DNA of 64,000 nucleotides from Lagopus muta (taxonomy: Eukaryota > Chordata > Aves > Galliformes > Phasianidae): NCBI RefSeq assembly GCF_023343835.1, contig NC_064439.1:33492508-33556507 (forward strand), given 5' to 3'. Shown here piece by piece: positions 27,866 through 39,975 of the stretch. Position numbers and translations under genes: made by a program. The notes below the pieces were generated by a model. That model did no database searches and was not told the DNA's origin. It saw only the letters and a program-made list of their open reading frames with translations. Each line of letters begins with the position of its first letter. The first letter of the stretch is position 1.

Positions 27866-28384
27866 TAAAAAAGCATCATGTAAAATCATTAAGCGACTGT
27901 TTCCCCAATTGGCTCCAAAGCACAATTATTCCAATGAGCACTTGCACAATACTTCATTTCAGTAATCACAGGATAAGGTCTCAAAACAAGTAGCACCAGT
28001 TAAAAACGAAGCTACTCTAATTCCAGACTGCCTAAAATTTCTGCATTGCTAACAGTGTAAAACTGTCAGCATACTCTCTTTTTCCAGAACCCCTAAAATT
28101 TTAATTCACAAATCGTGATGACTATAAGTTTGAGTAAATGAAAAGTTATGCAGCCTCATCATCCGTATTTCTGTGCAGTCTGCTAAGGGAGTCTGATTTA
28201 CATTAAAATGTGTCCTGTTCACTACACAGTTACTTAATTTCATCATTTAAAGATTACTCTGATATCAATTTTTAATTTCCATTTTGTTCCACTGTTTACG
28301 TAAGAGTTGCATTGTTTCCTCTTCCAGAAACCAATTTAGTTTTGCTTCATGCATGTCTTGCACCATGGCCAACTTCATCTTCTT

Positions 28385-28417
28385 TTACAGGTTAGAACGA
28401 GTAAGCCAGGGAAATTC
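28385..28417 (-). CDS. HACL1: HACL1 exon 17: 33-nt terminal coding exon with PTS1
   Basis: Acceptor TTTTTTTTGCTTCCAG| at 28419-28418, then ten codons EFPWLTRSNL and TAA at 28387-28385. It matches the human terminal DFHWLTRSNM. The final Ser-Asn-Leu is the expected non-canonical PTS1 that directs HACL1 to peroxisomes; mammals end in SNM. The phase is 0, as required by exon 16. Confidence 0.95.
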   Translation of the reverse strand, partial: EFPWLTRSNL

Positions 28418-28810
28418 CTGGAAGCAAAAAAAACCCAAAACAACAATAGAATAAAATATGCATCAGAATGGTTACACAGTAAGAGGAATAGGATACAAAG
28501 ATGCATTAACTACAGATGGAATCTACTTCACAATGTCTGATCACAAAAAAAGTTATCCCCTTTTGTCAAGAGGGAAAAGGAACAACTGCTACTTCTGGTA
28601 ACAGTAAAGAGACTGAGTTTTGGTAAGAGCCAGTGAAGAAAAAAAAAAAAAACCAAGGAAAAAAGACAACACAGTGTAAATCTCCCATATCTGAAGAGAA
28701 TCTTTTTGCCTTGCAATCACCTCAACGTTCTCTGCAGCTTTTGTGACGCTTCCTAAGTATTTAAGATGTATCCCCACATGAAGCTCACAAAAAATTGAAG
28801 ACATAAATAC

Positions 28811-28997
28811 CTGTTTCTTTCTTTCAGACTGTGGATCAATCATTACATTTATAAGAGAAGGTGCTCGCTTGTCAGCCAAACTTGCTTTCACAGCATTCTG
28901 CAGTTCTTCTGGTGTATTAACAAAGTATCCTTTACCACCAAAGGCAGACATAACTTGCTCATAGCGTGCATTTGGAAGGAGGGAAACAGGAGGTGCA
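28811..28997 (-). CDS. HACL1: HACL1 exon 16
   Basis: 187 nt: acceptor TTCTTCACAG|T, donor AAACAG|GTATTT. It encodes [33 protein letters not shown] and [17 protein letters not shown]. The frame stays open for 74 codons past the donor, which would give a false C-terminus if read through. Confidence 0.95.
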
Positions 28998-29552
28998 CTG
29001 TGAAGAAATAGAAACCTCTGATAAAAGGCAGGGAAGAGTTGCCAGATTGACAAATTTAATTACTTTAGCACTGATTTTCAAGTATGAGATTATTATTGTT
29101 CCAGCCTGATAAATTCTTCTGGGCTAGAGGAGTGTGTTTCCTATACCACTATTAGGCTGCATTTTAATCTGGAGACACTCATCAGCAGTCTTTTAGCCTA
29201 GTTCCCCCTGTACAGGGAAGTCCAACGTAGACTTGAAACAAAAGCCTCAGGTAGTTTTGGAGATGACTGGCATGTTGGAGGTTGACCAAATATGAACTCC
29301 ATACCATGGAGCTTGAACCTGAGATGACAAACAGAGTGTGCAATTTCTGTGCCATACAGTTGTCCAAACAATAGTCTGGAATATTAGTTCCTCGCCTTTG
29401 GTAACAGGTTCTTATTTACATGAACTTTCCCCAGGGCTAAATTAACTTCATGAAAAACTTCCATCTGGATCACAAAGCATTAAAAGTGAAACAGAATGGC
29501 CATTTTGGCCACTTCTACTTTAATTAACAAGACATACTTAGAAGTCATTCAC

Positions 29553-29660
29553 CTTGTAACAGGATCTCCGTACTGTAACATCTCTTTCCAGCTGCCTGCA
29601 TCCAAACCAGTGTAGATCCCATTGTTGTTTACTATGATAATCAAAATTGGCAAGTTGTAC
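29553..29660 (-). CDS. HACL1: HACL1 exon 15
   Basis: 108 nt: acceptor CTTTGTAG|G, donor TTACAAG|GTGAAT. It encodes YNLPILIIIVNNNGIYTGLD then AGSWKEMLQYGDPVT. NNN (471-473) completes the Mg-ThDP motif, 28 residues after GDS. Confidence 0.96.
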
Positions 29661-29954
29661 CTACAAAGAGATGTATTTGGAAGAATTAGGAAATACCTGC
29701 GCCTTAAGGCATTAAAAGAATTCCTTTTTAGTAAAAATAAGATGATTAATAGAATATACATATATATCTATCATATCAATCTGAAAAAATCATCTATTCA
29801 TCACATGGCAGAACAGAAAAACTACTCTGTATATTTTTGGGTTGTTTTCATGTGTTTTTAAGCGCGCCCTGTCTAATAGCAGCATCTCAGCCTTCTAGTT
29901 TAATTGATACTGGCAATATATGAAGAAGGCATCCCTGAGCAAAAAAGCAGTTAC

Positions 29955-30113
29955 CTGCAAATAGTTTCCACTTCCATCCCAGAAAATCCAAAAGCACTGT
30001 CTCCTTCTATGCAGACGACTCGCTTCTCAGGTGTTCGGTCTTTGGCCACCAGTGCAGCTGCTATGGCAAAACCCAGTCCAACTCCCATTGTTCCAAAAGT
30101 TCCTGCATCAAGC
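29955..30113 (-). CDS. HACL1: HACL1 exon 14: ThDP/Mg-binding motif
   Basis: 159 nt: acceptor CGCCCTTAG|G, donor TTGCAG|GTAACT. It encodes [20 protein letters not shown] and [23 protein letters not shown] (residues 444-446) starts the canonical ThDP motif that ends with NN in the next exon. Confidence 0.97.
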
Positions 30114-31357
30114 CTAAGGGCGAGAACACACAATTACTTTCCAAGTTAACTACTCAAGCTTTATTTCAACTTTTAATAATTCCTCACAGATTATTAAAAT
30201 AATGTCTCATAAATATATGTACAGAGATACCAGATATATGGATGATGATAGTCAGTTAAATATCAGATAAGGCTGCAAATGTCTTGAGACAAACATACCA
30301 GAACTAATTAAAACTGAGAACTATTATACACTAGTAGTATTCCGATAGTCTATTCTTACACACTCCTAACTTGCACAGTAACAATATTTCAAAAACCATT
30401 TGGTTACTCCAGAGATAGGCAGACTATATGAAATCTTTCTATATTTAATTCCTTGAAAATTTAGTCTGAAGGCCATCAATTAAATAATGCTGTCCAAACT
30501 TCAGCCTTCTGTTCAACTTTAGAAATCAAATTGCAGTCTGTAATTAAGTTAGATCATTTCAATCAGAAGCACATAATGGATACAAAAGAAAAACTAGATT
30601 ATTCTAGGGTTAGCTTTTAAAATTTGCTTTCAGATATGTCCGATCCCGTATGAAAAAGGCAACAATTAACATTACTGTGTCCTTATTTATGAAAGGGGGA
30701 AAAAAATGTAAACTCTTCCCCAACTTAACTGGAAGTAAGTTTCGTTGGTCAGTTGATTAGCTTTTGTTTTGCTTACAAATAAATATTTTTAGGGTCACTT
30801 AAGACTTCAGTGCTAATTTCACAAAAAAGGCTCTAAGCTTCCCAGTCACATCAGAAGCATCACTTCAACAGTCAGAACTTGCTCTTCCCCTTCCTGTTCA
30901 AAAAAATAGCACTTAATTCCTACTTATAATCATCACAAGTTTGGGATAGCTGTCCATAAAATGACATACCCATGCTTTGAAATTTGGGTGACTACATCTT
31001 AAGCATGCAGATTTGCATGAAAGTATGCTCAATATATAACACCATTTTCAAAGTGAGGTCCTCCTCTTACGTTTTTCCTGGCGTTCTTTTTCCCGTTTGT
31101 TCAAGTGTTGTTTCAAAGAAACTAGAGAAACTATCACTCGTGTTGCAAACTACACAGACAGATCATGGAGAATGATTACAGTCTACAGAAGGACATTAGT
31201 ATAGGTGTGTATAACATCCTTCAGACCTTCTCCAACATACGTACATTTATTTTACTTAGAGTCTTTAAAAAGCATGACAGAAATTCTGGACCACGATGCT
31301 TTTGTTTTATATATAAATCTAGTCTGTTGAGCCAGCACAACAAGGAAAATATCACAC

Positions 31358-31512
31358 CTTTGACGGGGACGATAGTTAGGAAGCATAGTTCGCCCGATGT
31401 CCATGGTGTTTGCTCCTTCGCTTACCAAAATGCAGTCCTTGGGTATCAGTTCTCTGATGTGATGAAAGACTGTGTAATAATTCATGGGCAGGGATTTTTG
31501 TAATGCTAAATC
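31358..31512 (-). CDS. HACL1: HACL1 exon 13
   Basis: 155 nt: acceptor ATTTTTAAG|GAT, donor TCAAAG|GTGTGA. It encodes [20 protein letters not shown] and, further on, [20 protein letters not shown]. The [11 protein letters not shown] block opens the ThDP-binding PP domain. Confidence 0.96.
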
Positions 31513-32125
31513 CTTAAAAATAAAAGAATCTAGAATAAGGTGAAGAACTGAGACATGTAAATAATACTATGGAAATAGAAATGTACTATGTTAGGTAGGG
31601 ATGAAGTTATTTGGACTTCCATGCTATACTTCCAGGTCTGCTTTACCTATTCTGGTGACACAACATATTTATCTGAGGCTCACTGTGGTCAGCAACCTGC
31701 TCCCTTGGCTGGCGGTTTAATCTGAGAGATGCATGATTTTTTTTTTTCAACCACATGTTCCACTGCTGATCACTGTAAACACTGTCATCTGTGTACTGGG
31801 AGATAGTTCTGAAGGGTGATCTGCTGCAATTAATCTACTTAAAAATCCACTTTGGAAAAGTGCATCATCAAGAATACGAGTTGTATAAAGCTAGACACAT
31901 TCTAAGTGTCTGTGGCACCTTGGCATAAAAGCTATTTGCATTTGACATAGATTATGCTGCCACCAGCCCTGCTAAACAGCACAGTTACAGAGGAAAACAA
32001 AGAATGAATCCATTCTGTGTGATGTCCAAAGTAAATGAGGAGTTTGAGTACAGAGCAGTGATAAAACTGACTGTGTATCAGTCCCCCTTAAGGTGAGAAA
32101 ATGGATTTGTTTAACATAATACTAC

Positions 32126-32227
32126 CTTTGATCTTTCCTCATTGTTCAGCATTTTCTCTCTTAGTCTCTTCCACCACTCTGAATTAGAGGGATATTTCAA
32201 AGGTCTTTTGCTGAATTCTTCTAAAAG
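32126..32227 (-). CDS. HACL1: HACL1 exon 12
   Basis: 102 nt, phase 0: acceptor TCTTCCAG|CTT, donor TCAAAG|GTAGTA. It encodes LLEEFSKRPLKYPSNSEWWK then RLREKMLNNEERSK, the variable linker between the central and C-terminal domains. Confidence 0.93.
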
Positions 32228-32458
32228 CTGGAAGAATATTTGAGATGATGTAGATTTCTTTCAACGTATTTAAAAAATACCACACGCATCAAGAATGTTA
32301 TGCCTGCACAAATCAGAATCTTTACCACTAAACCAGATGCAAAGCATGAAAATGTTGCACGAAAAAAAGGCTTCTTCTTGTTTTTTTTTTGTTTTTTTTT
32401 TTTAATTATGTAAGAGACAACTACAGTAAAAACAGGAAGACATCTGACATTACATTAC

Positions 32459-32542
32459 CTGCTTAGTTATGGCGTTTATATCACCTAATAACATTGCAGC
32501 TGGCCTCACATTATTCCCCATCTCTTCTGCACAAATATCAAT
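32459..32542 (-). CDS. HACL1: HACL1 exon 11
   Basis: 84 nt, phase 0: acceptor GAAATACAG|ATT, donor AAGCAG|GTAATG. It encodes [20 protein letters not shown] then DINAITKQ. Confidence 0.94.
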
Positions 32543-33546
32543 CTGTATTTCAAAAAGAAAGACTACCATTAACTCAAAGATATTAAAGGGATATTTTTTT
32601 TTTCCCCAATTCAAGTGAGGAACATTGTCTGACTCTCTTTATACCTTGTTCTGGCCAGACAGTCTTCTTTCTCTTTCACTGAAACAAAATCAGGAAGTTT
32701 TTTATTGAAAATAAAAATTTAATATCCACCTTTGACAGTTAAAAACCAATTATAAATGAGCTTAAAAAGTAGTTTTAAGATTTATTTATTTATTTTTTAA
32801 GAAAAAGATAAAAAGATATATTGATTTGAAAAGTCAAAAGGAATTCTACTTTAAAATTTGCTACTCCTCGGGAAACCGAGATAAAGCTCCAGAGCACTGC
32901 AAGCTGGAGAGGCACATTAAAGTAAGCCAACTACTTCTCAGTCAGAGACTCTTACAAGAGAAGATTTTGAGGGCATAATCAGTTTAACAACTTTTCTATG
33001 AGCTGGCACACTTCCAAATAATTAATTGGTTAAACAGCCTTTCCTTCTCTTTTCCCATGAGCATTACTGAGTGACTGAGCTGTTGCAAAGACTGACTGAC
33101 TCTGAATCTGAAGCTAATTGTATTTTGAAAAAATCCAGCTGAGGGCAGTCAAACAGTGAGAAAGGTTTCAAATTTCAGGACAATTTGTTTTCAATCACTG
33201 AAATTCCAGTGCTCCAAAATCACATACACATCATGAGTCTAATCCTGCATTCGTCAATTGCACACAAGCATCTGCTCTTCCCACGACACCAACACCAGGT
33301 CCTTAATAGCTGGAAAAACTCTGTAACCGTTTTTTGAAAAAATGCAAGGAAATAAAAACTAAATAAAAATTAAAGAAATCAGAATTATTTCTACAGAACT
33401 ACCACACCTGTATGCACTCAACTGCACTGTCTGCATGGCAGTATTTTTCACATGAACTACGCTACCAAAATAATTAGCAAAAACTACTGTAGGCAATGCT
33501 GGAACACAGAGCATATCCTTTAATTGTCAACTGTTTTCTTCCTCAC

Positions 33547-33652
33547 CTGAATAACCTTTACGTCTTGTCGGAACCTCGGTGGAAGTCCAAAATGCAAAAT
33601 CCAGTTCAACCTCGCACCAAGCAAGATGATTACATCAGCATGTAGTAATGCC
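33547..33652 (-). CDS. HACL1: HACL1 exon 10
   Basis: 106 nt: acceptor CTTGGTAG|G, donor ATTCAG|GTGAGG. It encodes [20 protein letters not shown] then [15 protein letters not shown]. The [11 protein letters not shown] motif is characteristic of the oxalyl/2-hydroxyacyl-CoA lyase family. Confidence 0.96.
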
Positions 33653-33759
33653 CTACCAAGGTAAATAAGAGAATTAGATGGAAGAACTATTGATAAATTT
33701 AACAGTGTTTTCAAAATTACAAGTAATCCTAACCATTGCAGTAAGCACAAGAATATACA

Positions 33760-34020
33760 TAGGTTGCTTAGAAAGTAATTCCTATTTATATCCATGGAAA
33801 CTACAACAGATGCAAAGAGCACGAGAACACTACATGACAGAGCAAGGTCTCAGCTACAAAACTATTTTTGACATAGTCACCACCATTAGCTATGCATTTT
33901 TGCCAGCAATGAACATGAGCCTGCACACTGTACTCATAGACATCTGCACCAGCAGAAGTGACCCACTGTTTATGAACAGTGTTTTGCCACCCACCATCTC
34001 ACTGTGCTGACATCCACTGC
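33760..34020 (-). mobile_element. Mariner (Galluhop-like) fragment in HACL1 intron 9
   Basis: Begins TAGGTTGCTTAGAAAGTAAT at a TA dinucleotide, the same terminal sequence as the right end of the copy at 47383-47992. It runs through GGAAACTACAACAGATGCAA and GTCACCACCATTAGCTATGC, as recalled for the chicken mariner. Only about 260 bp remain; the other end is missing. Confidence 0.8.
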
Positions 34021-34476
34021 TCCCCGCTTCTGTTCTGTAAAAGGTGTACTGCAAACACCATGCAAATATGGCAGACAGCAGAACTTGAGCTGCAATATGT
34101 GCTTCTTATGCTTCTGTTTAAGGTGTTAAAATAAAAGCCTAATAGTTTTTCTAGACCACTGAGCTAAGTATTTCAGATAAACTGCTCATCAGTTTCCTTT
34201 AATGTCATGAAATGCATGATAACAACATAGGTTTTATTAGCTACAGAATATTATCTCTCAGATGAATTATCTTCCTGGCCAGCATTTTAAGCATTGTCAG
34301 AAGCAATATACCTAAATTTGTTGCTTCTCCTCAAGCAAGATCCTCAGAGCTCTATAATGAAGTATAAAATATCTGAAACAATTTCTTATGTATACATTTT
34401 GTCTTCCCTGGAATTTGTAAACCTCCCCAATTCCCAGCTGTTTCCTCAGATGTTAGAAGTCTTGCTTTACACTTAC

Positions 34477-34612
34477 ATGGATCTTGCTGCAGCTACACAG
34501 TTTGGATGGTTATCAGGAACTACTCCTTTTGCCATTGGTGTAGGCAAAAAAGGCAGTCCAGAAAGGTCCACAAACTTTCTGACGTTGTTTTCAGCACGTG
34601 AATAAGCAGCAC
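34477..34612 (-). CDS. HACL1: HACL1 exon 9: central domain
   Basis: 136 nt: acceptor TTTCATTCAG|GT, donor TCCAT|GTAAGT. It encodes [20 protein letters not shown] then [20 protein letters not shown], ending AARS plus part of Met. It matches the [17 protein letters not shown] block of human HACL1. Confidence 0.95.
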
Positions 34613-36039
34613 CTGAATGAAACAAAAGGGATGCTTAACACTACAGAAACCTACTGCATCCACCTGAATTTCAATTAGATTACATTAGTGGCAGAAAGAG
34701 TAGTACTTCCCATTATGAAAGCTGTCTGTTATTTTTCACTCTGGAAAACTCAAAAGATAACACATCAAAAAGAGGCATTTGGTTTCACATTTCCCATAGG
34801 TGAAGTTCTATATTACAGTACAGAGAGCTCTGCAGCAACAATGGGAGATGGCATTTGTGTCACATCATGTCCTTTTTTGCTTGCCCCGTTTATGGCCTTG
34901 TATCACAAGGTGTTATAACAATCTACCCCAGCAGGTCTATGGTAAGCCTTTAATGAAAACAGGAGAAGCTCAAAAAAAATTTGAAGATAGGTATTTGTGC
35001 ATACGTTTACTGCGGTGCTTTCTGCAGTACAAACAGCTGAATTAAGGTTGCCCAGAGCTGAGAATTGACTGGTCCCTGTGCCATTGCTTAAGTCCATGAG
35101 TTTGTACTAACAAGAATATATATAAAAGAATATCTGGACACATCGGTTCATTACATTTGAAGAAAAAACAGCATTTCCTCAATCGCTGACATCAACAAAA
35201 CACATTGAGCTTTCTACCTATCACAGAACACCCGTTAATTCACATGTATCAAGTCAGAGGAAGGAAAATACAAACCAACCTCTTCTGAAATACTATCTAC
35301 TGTTTCACTACCTAATTAATAATAAGACCCATCTAATCTCAATTATTTCAGTTTCTGGTTAAACACAGAACCTTTTTCTGAGATGCAGATTATTCCAAAG
35401 TCTGAAGAAGAACTGTGTGGGTGAAATTAGTTGGTTATTTCAGTTCTACTGCACCCTAATGAACCCATATCTTTCATAGAAATGCCCCTGCGTGGATTGA
35501 CATTCCAGAAGTGACTAAAATAAGTGAACCAGCACAGAAAATAATTATCCCCTGTCTTTAGGGACACTCCCCTTTCAGAAATGAAATACACTGGCAGAGT
35601 ACGATGGAAAATCTACGAAGCAGCAGTAACAGCAACATCTGCTGTGCTGTTTCATGACAGACAGCCTGGCACTTGCAGTAAGTCCACATGGGAAAGTGAC
35701 CTTTGGTTAATTTGTTTCTTGACAATGGTAGAGAATATCACTTCTGTATTCTGATGCAATTTGCCTGGAACTTTCGAACTTCTTGTACTGGTTCTACAGT
35801 TAAGAACACAGTTATCTGGTTGTTGGGTTTTTTTTTGTTTGTTTGTTTTTTAACTTGTATTTCGTAAGTTGATTCTTCTTTTAACATAGATGAAAAACAG
35901 AACAAAATAAAATGCTTCAAAAAAAAAAAAATTTTAATGTCAGATTTCAATGTTTTTATGTAGAACGTACAATGGAGGGGAAAAGAAATATCTTTAGTCA
36001 TTGCTCTCATCCTGCACTTATACAGTCAAAGCATACTAC

Positions 36040-36152
36040 CTTTTCCAATGATTAGCAAAGGCTGCTTGGCATGAGCAATGATAGATGTTGCTTCAGATAC
36101 AGCAGAGTGCTCAGCTGTGCTGATGGGAGGTGGTGGGCAGCATTCTACATAC
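36040..36152 (-). CDS. HACL1: HACL1 exon 8
   Basis: 113 nt: acceptor GCTTCCAG|G, donor GAAAAG|GTAGTA. It encodes [20 protein letters not shown] then [17 protein letters not shown]. The central domain starts here ([10 protein letters not shown]). The acceptor is preceded by a homopolymer-rich tract at 36164-36200. Confidence 0.94.
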
Positions 36153-36590
36153 CTGGAAGCAGGTAAAAAAAAAAAAAAAAAAAAAAGAAAAAAATCAAAA
36201 CAAGGAATAACAAAAAAAAAAAACAAACAACCTATTGCTTAGCACAAAAATCCCTGCATTACCCACAGAATTTATCAGAACAGGACAAGCATATCTTTAA
36301 AACAGATTCTGAAGTTTTTGTTGCTACTTGCACGATTAAAGAAATATACATCAATCTGTGAATCTCTGAAACAATGCGACTAAGACACCATCATAGGAAT
36401 TCATTTATTTTCACACATTTCAACAAAAACTACAATCCATATCACATGCTATAACTGAAAGTTAAAATTCAAGGCTGAATTTTTGATGTTATTATTGCTA
36501 CCTTATAGTAAAACATTTATTCTCTTGTTATCTTTTTCCTAAGGCAAAGTAACTTAAAACTACAGGAAACTAAATGTAAGCTGTACGCAC

Positions 36591-36685
36591 TTGACAGAGC
36601 TCTTATTCACCTGAAGATTCACAAAATCCCCAGGTATGTCAATGTAACAGGAACCTGGGCGGCCATATATACTGGTTCTTACAGC
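36591..36685 (-). CDS. HACL1: HACL1 exon 7
   Basis: 95 nt: acceptor TTTCTAG|GCT, donor GTCAA|GTGCGT. It encodes [20 protein letters not shown] then [11 protein letters not shown] and two bases of Lys. An internal CTTCAG|GTGAAT mimics a donor, but the longer exon is needed to keep phase with exon 8. Confidence 0.9.
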
Positions 36686-37667
36686 CTAGAAAAAAAGATG
36701 ATCAGAATTTTAACCACTGTGTGAAAGGTTGTTAAAAACCTCTAAGTTTGAAGATCACAGTCTGCAGTGAAGGAACACGCTGTTTAAGATTACTGAATCA
36801 TCACAGGGAAAATTCCCTTCGATTGTTTTATACCAACTCATTTAAGGTTTGATTGTTATTTACATTTCTGTCTATGAACAGCACTAGGTTTATATTCTTT
36901 AATTAATTTGGCATAAGACAACTGTATTATAAGCAGTTGTATGTGGAAACACTAAAGTAAACTTCTATGCTGACTTTTTATTTCAAGTAGCATGAACAAA
37001 GGAAAAAAACAAGACAATCTTCTATTACGTTCTTAGTTCTTCTGTTACAGGTAAGCACTCTGCTGAATTTGCACTTCTGAAAACAGCTACGATGCCTGCA
37101 GAATTTAGGCTGACGTGGTTGAAGCGTTACTACAGAAATAAGAGACTTTCCTAGCTCATTCCGAAGCACAAAGATAAGAACCTTTCTTTCTCTCATGCAG
37201 ACACAAACAAAAAAAAAGCCAGCAAACAAGCGAAAAAGACGCTCCCAAAACTAAATGTAACCATCTTCACCCCCATCCCTCCAAATCTCCTTCACATAAT
37301 GAAAGCACTTCATAGAAGAGCCTGAGAGCTAACACAGCTGAAGTTTATGGTGTTGTATTTCTAGTTCTTGCACATTTCCCTAAAAGCATTTCTCATAAAA
37401 ATAAATATCACACAGGACCAGCATCTATTCCTAACATATTCAATAGCACTACCAATACAAGAACCTCTCTGGTTGTGATCTTACTCAGTTAACCACTGCC
37501 AAACATTTGCAGGATTGAAGTAGTTGTAGTCACAACTTCACAAAACAAAGAAAGAAAAAACCCAAAACACACAAGCAAACAAATGAAAACAACAAAAACC
37601 CCACAGACCTTATGCAGTAGGAGTCATCTACTTGGTGTTCTGCTGTTAATTCAGTACTTTTTCATAC

Positions 37668-37745
37668 CTTTTCAATAACAGCAGGAATGACTTCCAGGCT
37701 GCTTGGACGGACAGATAGTTTGTTGTACAGCCTAGCAGCTTCAAC
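37668..37745 (-). CDS. HACL1: HACL1 exon 6
   Basis: 78 nt, phase 0: acceptor TCTTTAG|GTT, donor GAAAAG|GTATGA. It encodes VEAARLYNKLSVRPSSLEVI then PAVIEK. Confidence 0.95.
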
Positions 37746-38257
37746 CTAAAGAAATGCATATAACCATTACACTGATTTATCAACGTAATTCAGTCTTTTC
37801 CAACTCACTTCAACATGAATAAATTGAAAAAAGGCCAAATTAAAAGCAACAAGGTGTCAAATGCCACACAGAAAAATGCAGTTCCTCTTGTGGTATAAAC
37901 TGGCAAGCTATACTTCTTCTTGAGGCTCTTACATATTTGTTTCCAGATAGTGGTGTTTCTTTTTCTTGGAAAGTTTATTTTGCTTTCTTTCATCTCAGAT
38001 AAGACAGACAAGGGTGATTTATCCCAGCTGAGAATCTAAAACCCAGCACAAATTCTAGCATGGCTATGGACAAAGAAATTCCAAGTGGTCCAGTGAAGTA
38101 CACAGTGACAGTTTCAAACCAGTAGATGGAGCAAGTCAACAGATCATCAAATCTGCTAGGAAATGCCAGCGTCTGGGATACTTACTCCCATGCTAAGGAA
38201 AAATATCACCAGTTATTTAACTGAAGCCATTTTGGAGAAATGGAAATGTCTGCGTAC

Positions 38258-38330
38258 CTGTGGGAATTCCTGGAAAGCTCCCATGGTTTCCTGATTTCTG
38301 TCAGAAGAGCCTCCAATTACAATCAAAGGC
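38258..38330 (-). CDS. HACL1: HACL1 exon 5
   Basis: 73 nt: acceptor TTCCTAG|G, donor CCACAG|GTACGC. It encodes [20 protein letters not shown] then EFPQ. Confidence 0.95.
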
Positions 38331-39740
38331 CTAGGAAAGTATAAACATGCATACATATATTTTTATAACTGCACTCACATCTGCAAACTTACTTTATAAT
38401 CAAATCTTAATATTGTTGAGACCTCAGCAGGAATAGAAAATGACCAGCATACTACAGGTGTAAATCCTAAATAAAACGCTTGACTTCCTAGCATCCTTTG
38501 ATTCATCAGTTTGAGGACATTCTGGCCATATGAGATGATCTCCATCTAGCATAAAAATTCTAAAATCTCATATTGCTAGCTACTTTAATTCATTTGGTAG
38601 CATAAGTGAGAAAATAGTTGGAGAGAAATGACAATTTCTCTCACAACAAATACTAAGATTTGTTTGCAAGAGACACTGTATTGTGCAGAAACACTAGAAC
38701 TGAGAAACACAGTAGGAAGTGATGTTTTCAGAATTAATTTTCTTTGCATACCACCTGGAATGCAACAGAAATTAACTGAGTATTTGACAGCTCTTCTCCT
38801 TGCATTCAGTTCTTACTTCAAAAAATCTCCAAAGACCAAGGAGACAAACAAAAACCTAACAGGTTTATAAGTGGCACTGTTCTTAAACTGGTTACAACCA
38901 TGTGTGAAACGTGGTGCTAGCTTACAATATGAGTAATACACTCCACATTAAAACACTTTTGTTGTCAGTTCCACAAAACACAATCATTATCCCACGGTGA
39001 ATGAAAATTGGTCTCTCATTGAGTTTGTAGGTCAAAACTGAACTTCCTAAAGTGCTAAATGCTGGATCAAGAAGAGAAAGCTCTCATATTAATTTGCACG
39101 TTCATCCATACTGAACTGAAACGCTGACCCAATGTTTCAAGCCTAGTTTTTCAGGCTCCTAAATGATTTCTCCTCAGAAACAGCCTTTCCTTTGATTGCA
39201 TTTACATATACAATGCGTTAAGATGAAACATTAACAGCACACTCGAAGCATAGCCCTAAATTTAGACACTCCAAAGATTTTGGGATATGTTTATCTAGAT
39301 CCAAGACTCATATTCAGACTATTGTCTGCCACAAATTAAACCTCAGTTTGAATACCTGGACATGGTGAGATTAGAACTTCAGGCTGTGTCTCACTTCTGT
39401 TACAAATTCTTATGGAAAATGCATTTGGTGAATACTTTATAGATATTTTATTCCGCTGATGTACTGGTTGTTTTTTTTCCCCCTCTCCTCCCAGCAAAAC
39501 GATTACTTCTATCCATATACAATCAGTGTGTTTCACTGCAACAAACTTTACATTCCTTTCACTTCTCTTTTTCAATTCTTTTTATTTAAAAGTTCTCATA
39601 AATAAAACAAAATAAATTCTATTTAGGAGTAGTAGTCCCAATATACAATATACACATACAATGAAGAGAACGTTACATCTTTAACATGGCAAGCCCCAAC
39701 AGTTATACTACAAAAAGATCTCGCTCTGCTTGACATCTTA

Positions 39741-39975
39741 GAATCATAGAATCCTTGGGTTGGAAGGGACTTTAAGGACCACCTAGCAATCCTGCAATGA
39801 ACAGGGACATCCACAGCTACATCAGGTTGCCCAGGGCCCTATCCAGCCTCACCCTGAAAGTCTCCGGAGACAGGACATCAACTACAACACTAGATAACCT
39901 GTTCCAGTATCTTACCTCCATCACTGTAAAAGACTTTCTCCTTATATCTAACCTAAATCTACCCTCATTGAGCTT
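39741..39975 (-). mobile_element. CR1 LINE 3' fragment in HACL1 intron 4
   Basis: GAATCATAGAATCCTTGGGT, GGTTGCCCAGGGCCCTATCC and CACTGTAAAAGACTTTCTCC mark a CR1 3' end, minus orientation. Confidence 0.93.

Larger units (their letters stand above)
26690..28384 (-). other. Presumed HACL1 3' untranslated region
   Basis: Follows the HACL1 stop at 28387-28385 on the minus strand and runs to the candidate poly(A) signal at 26713-26718. It contains a CR1 fragment (27641-27865) in the sense orientation. The extent is inferred from the signal only. Confidence 0.5.

Noticed and set aside
28589..28716. LHWLL-containing frame considered as the last HACL1 exon
   Set aside because: It has no acceptor AG in the right place and no PTS1-like end. 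The exon at 28385-28417 has a strong acceptor, the right phase and the conserved WLTRSN end.
28589..28810. Read-through of HACL1 exon 16 as coding sequence
   Set aside because: It follows a good GTATTT donor and loses all similarity to HACL1.
33678..34010. Plus-strand 110-codon open frame
   Set aside because: It spans the mariner fragment and HACL1 intron sequence and does not match the transposase frame.
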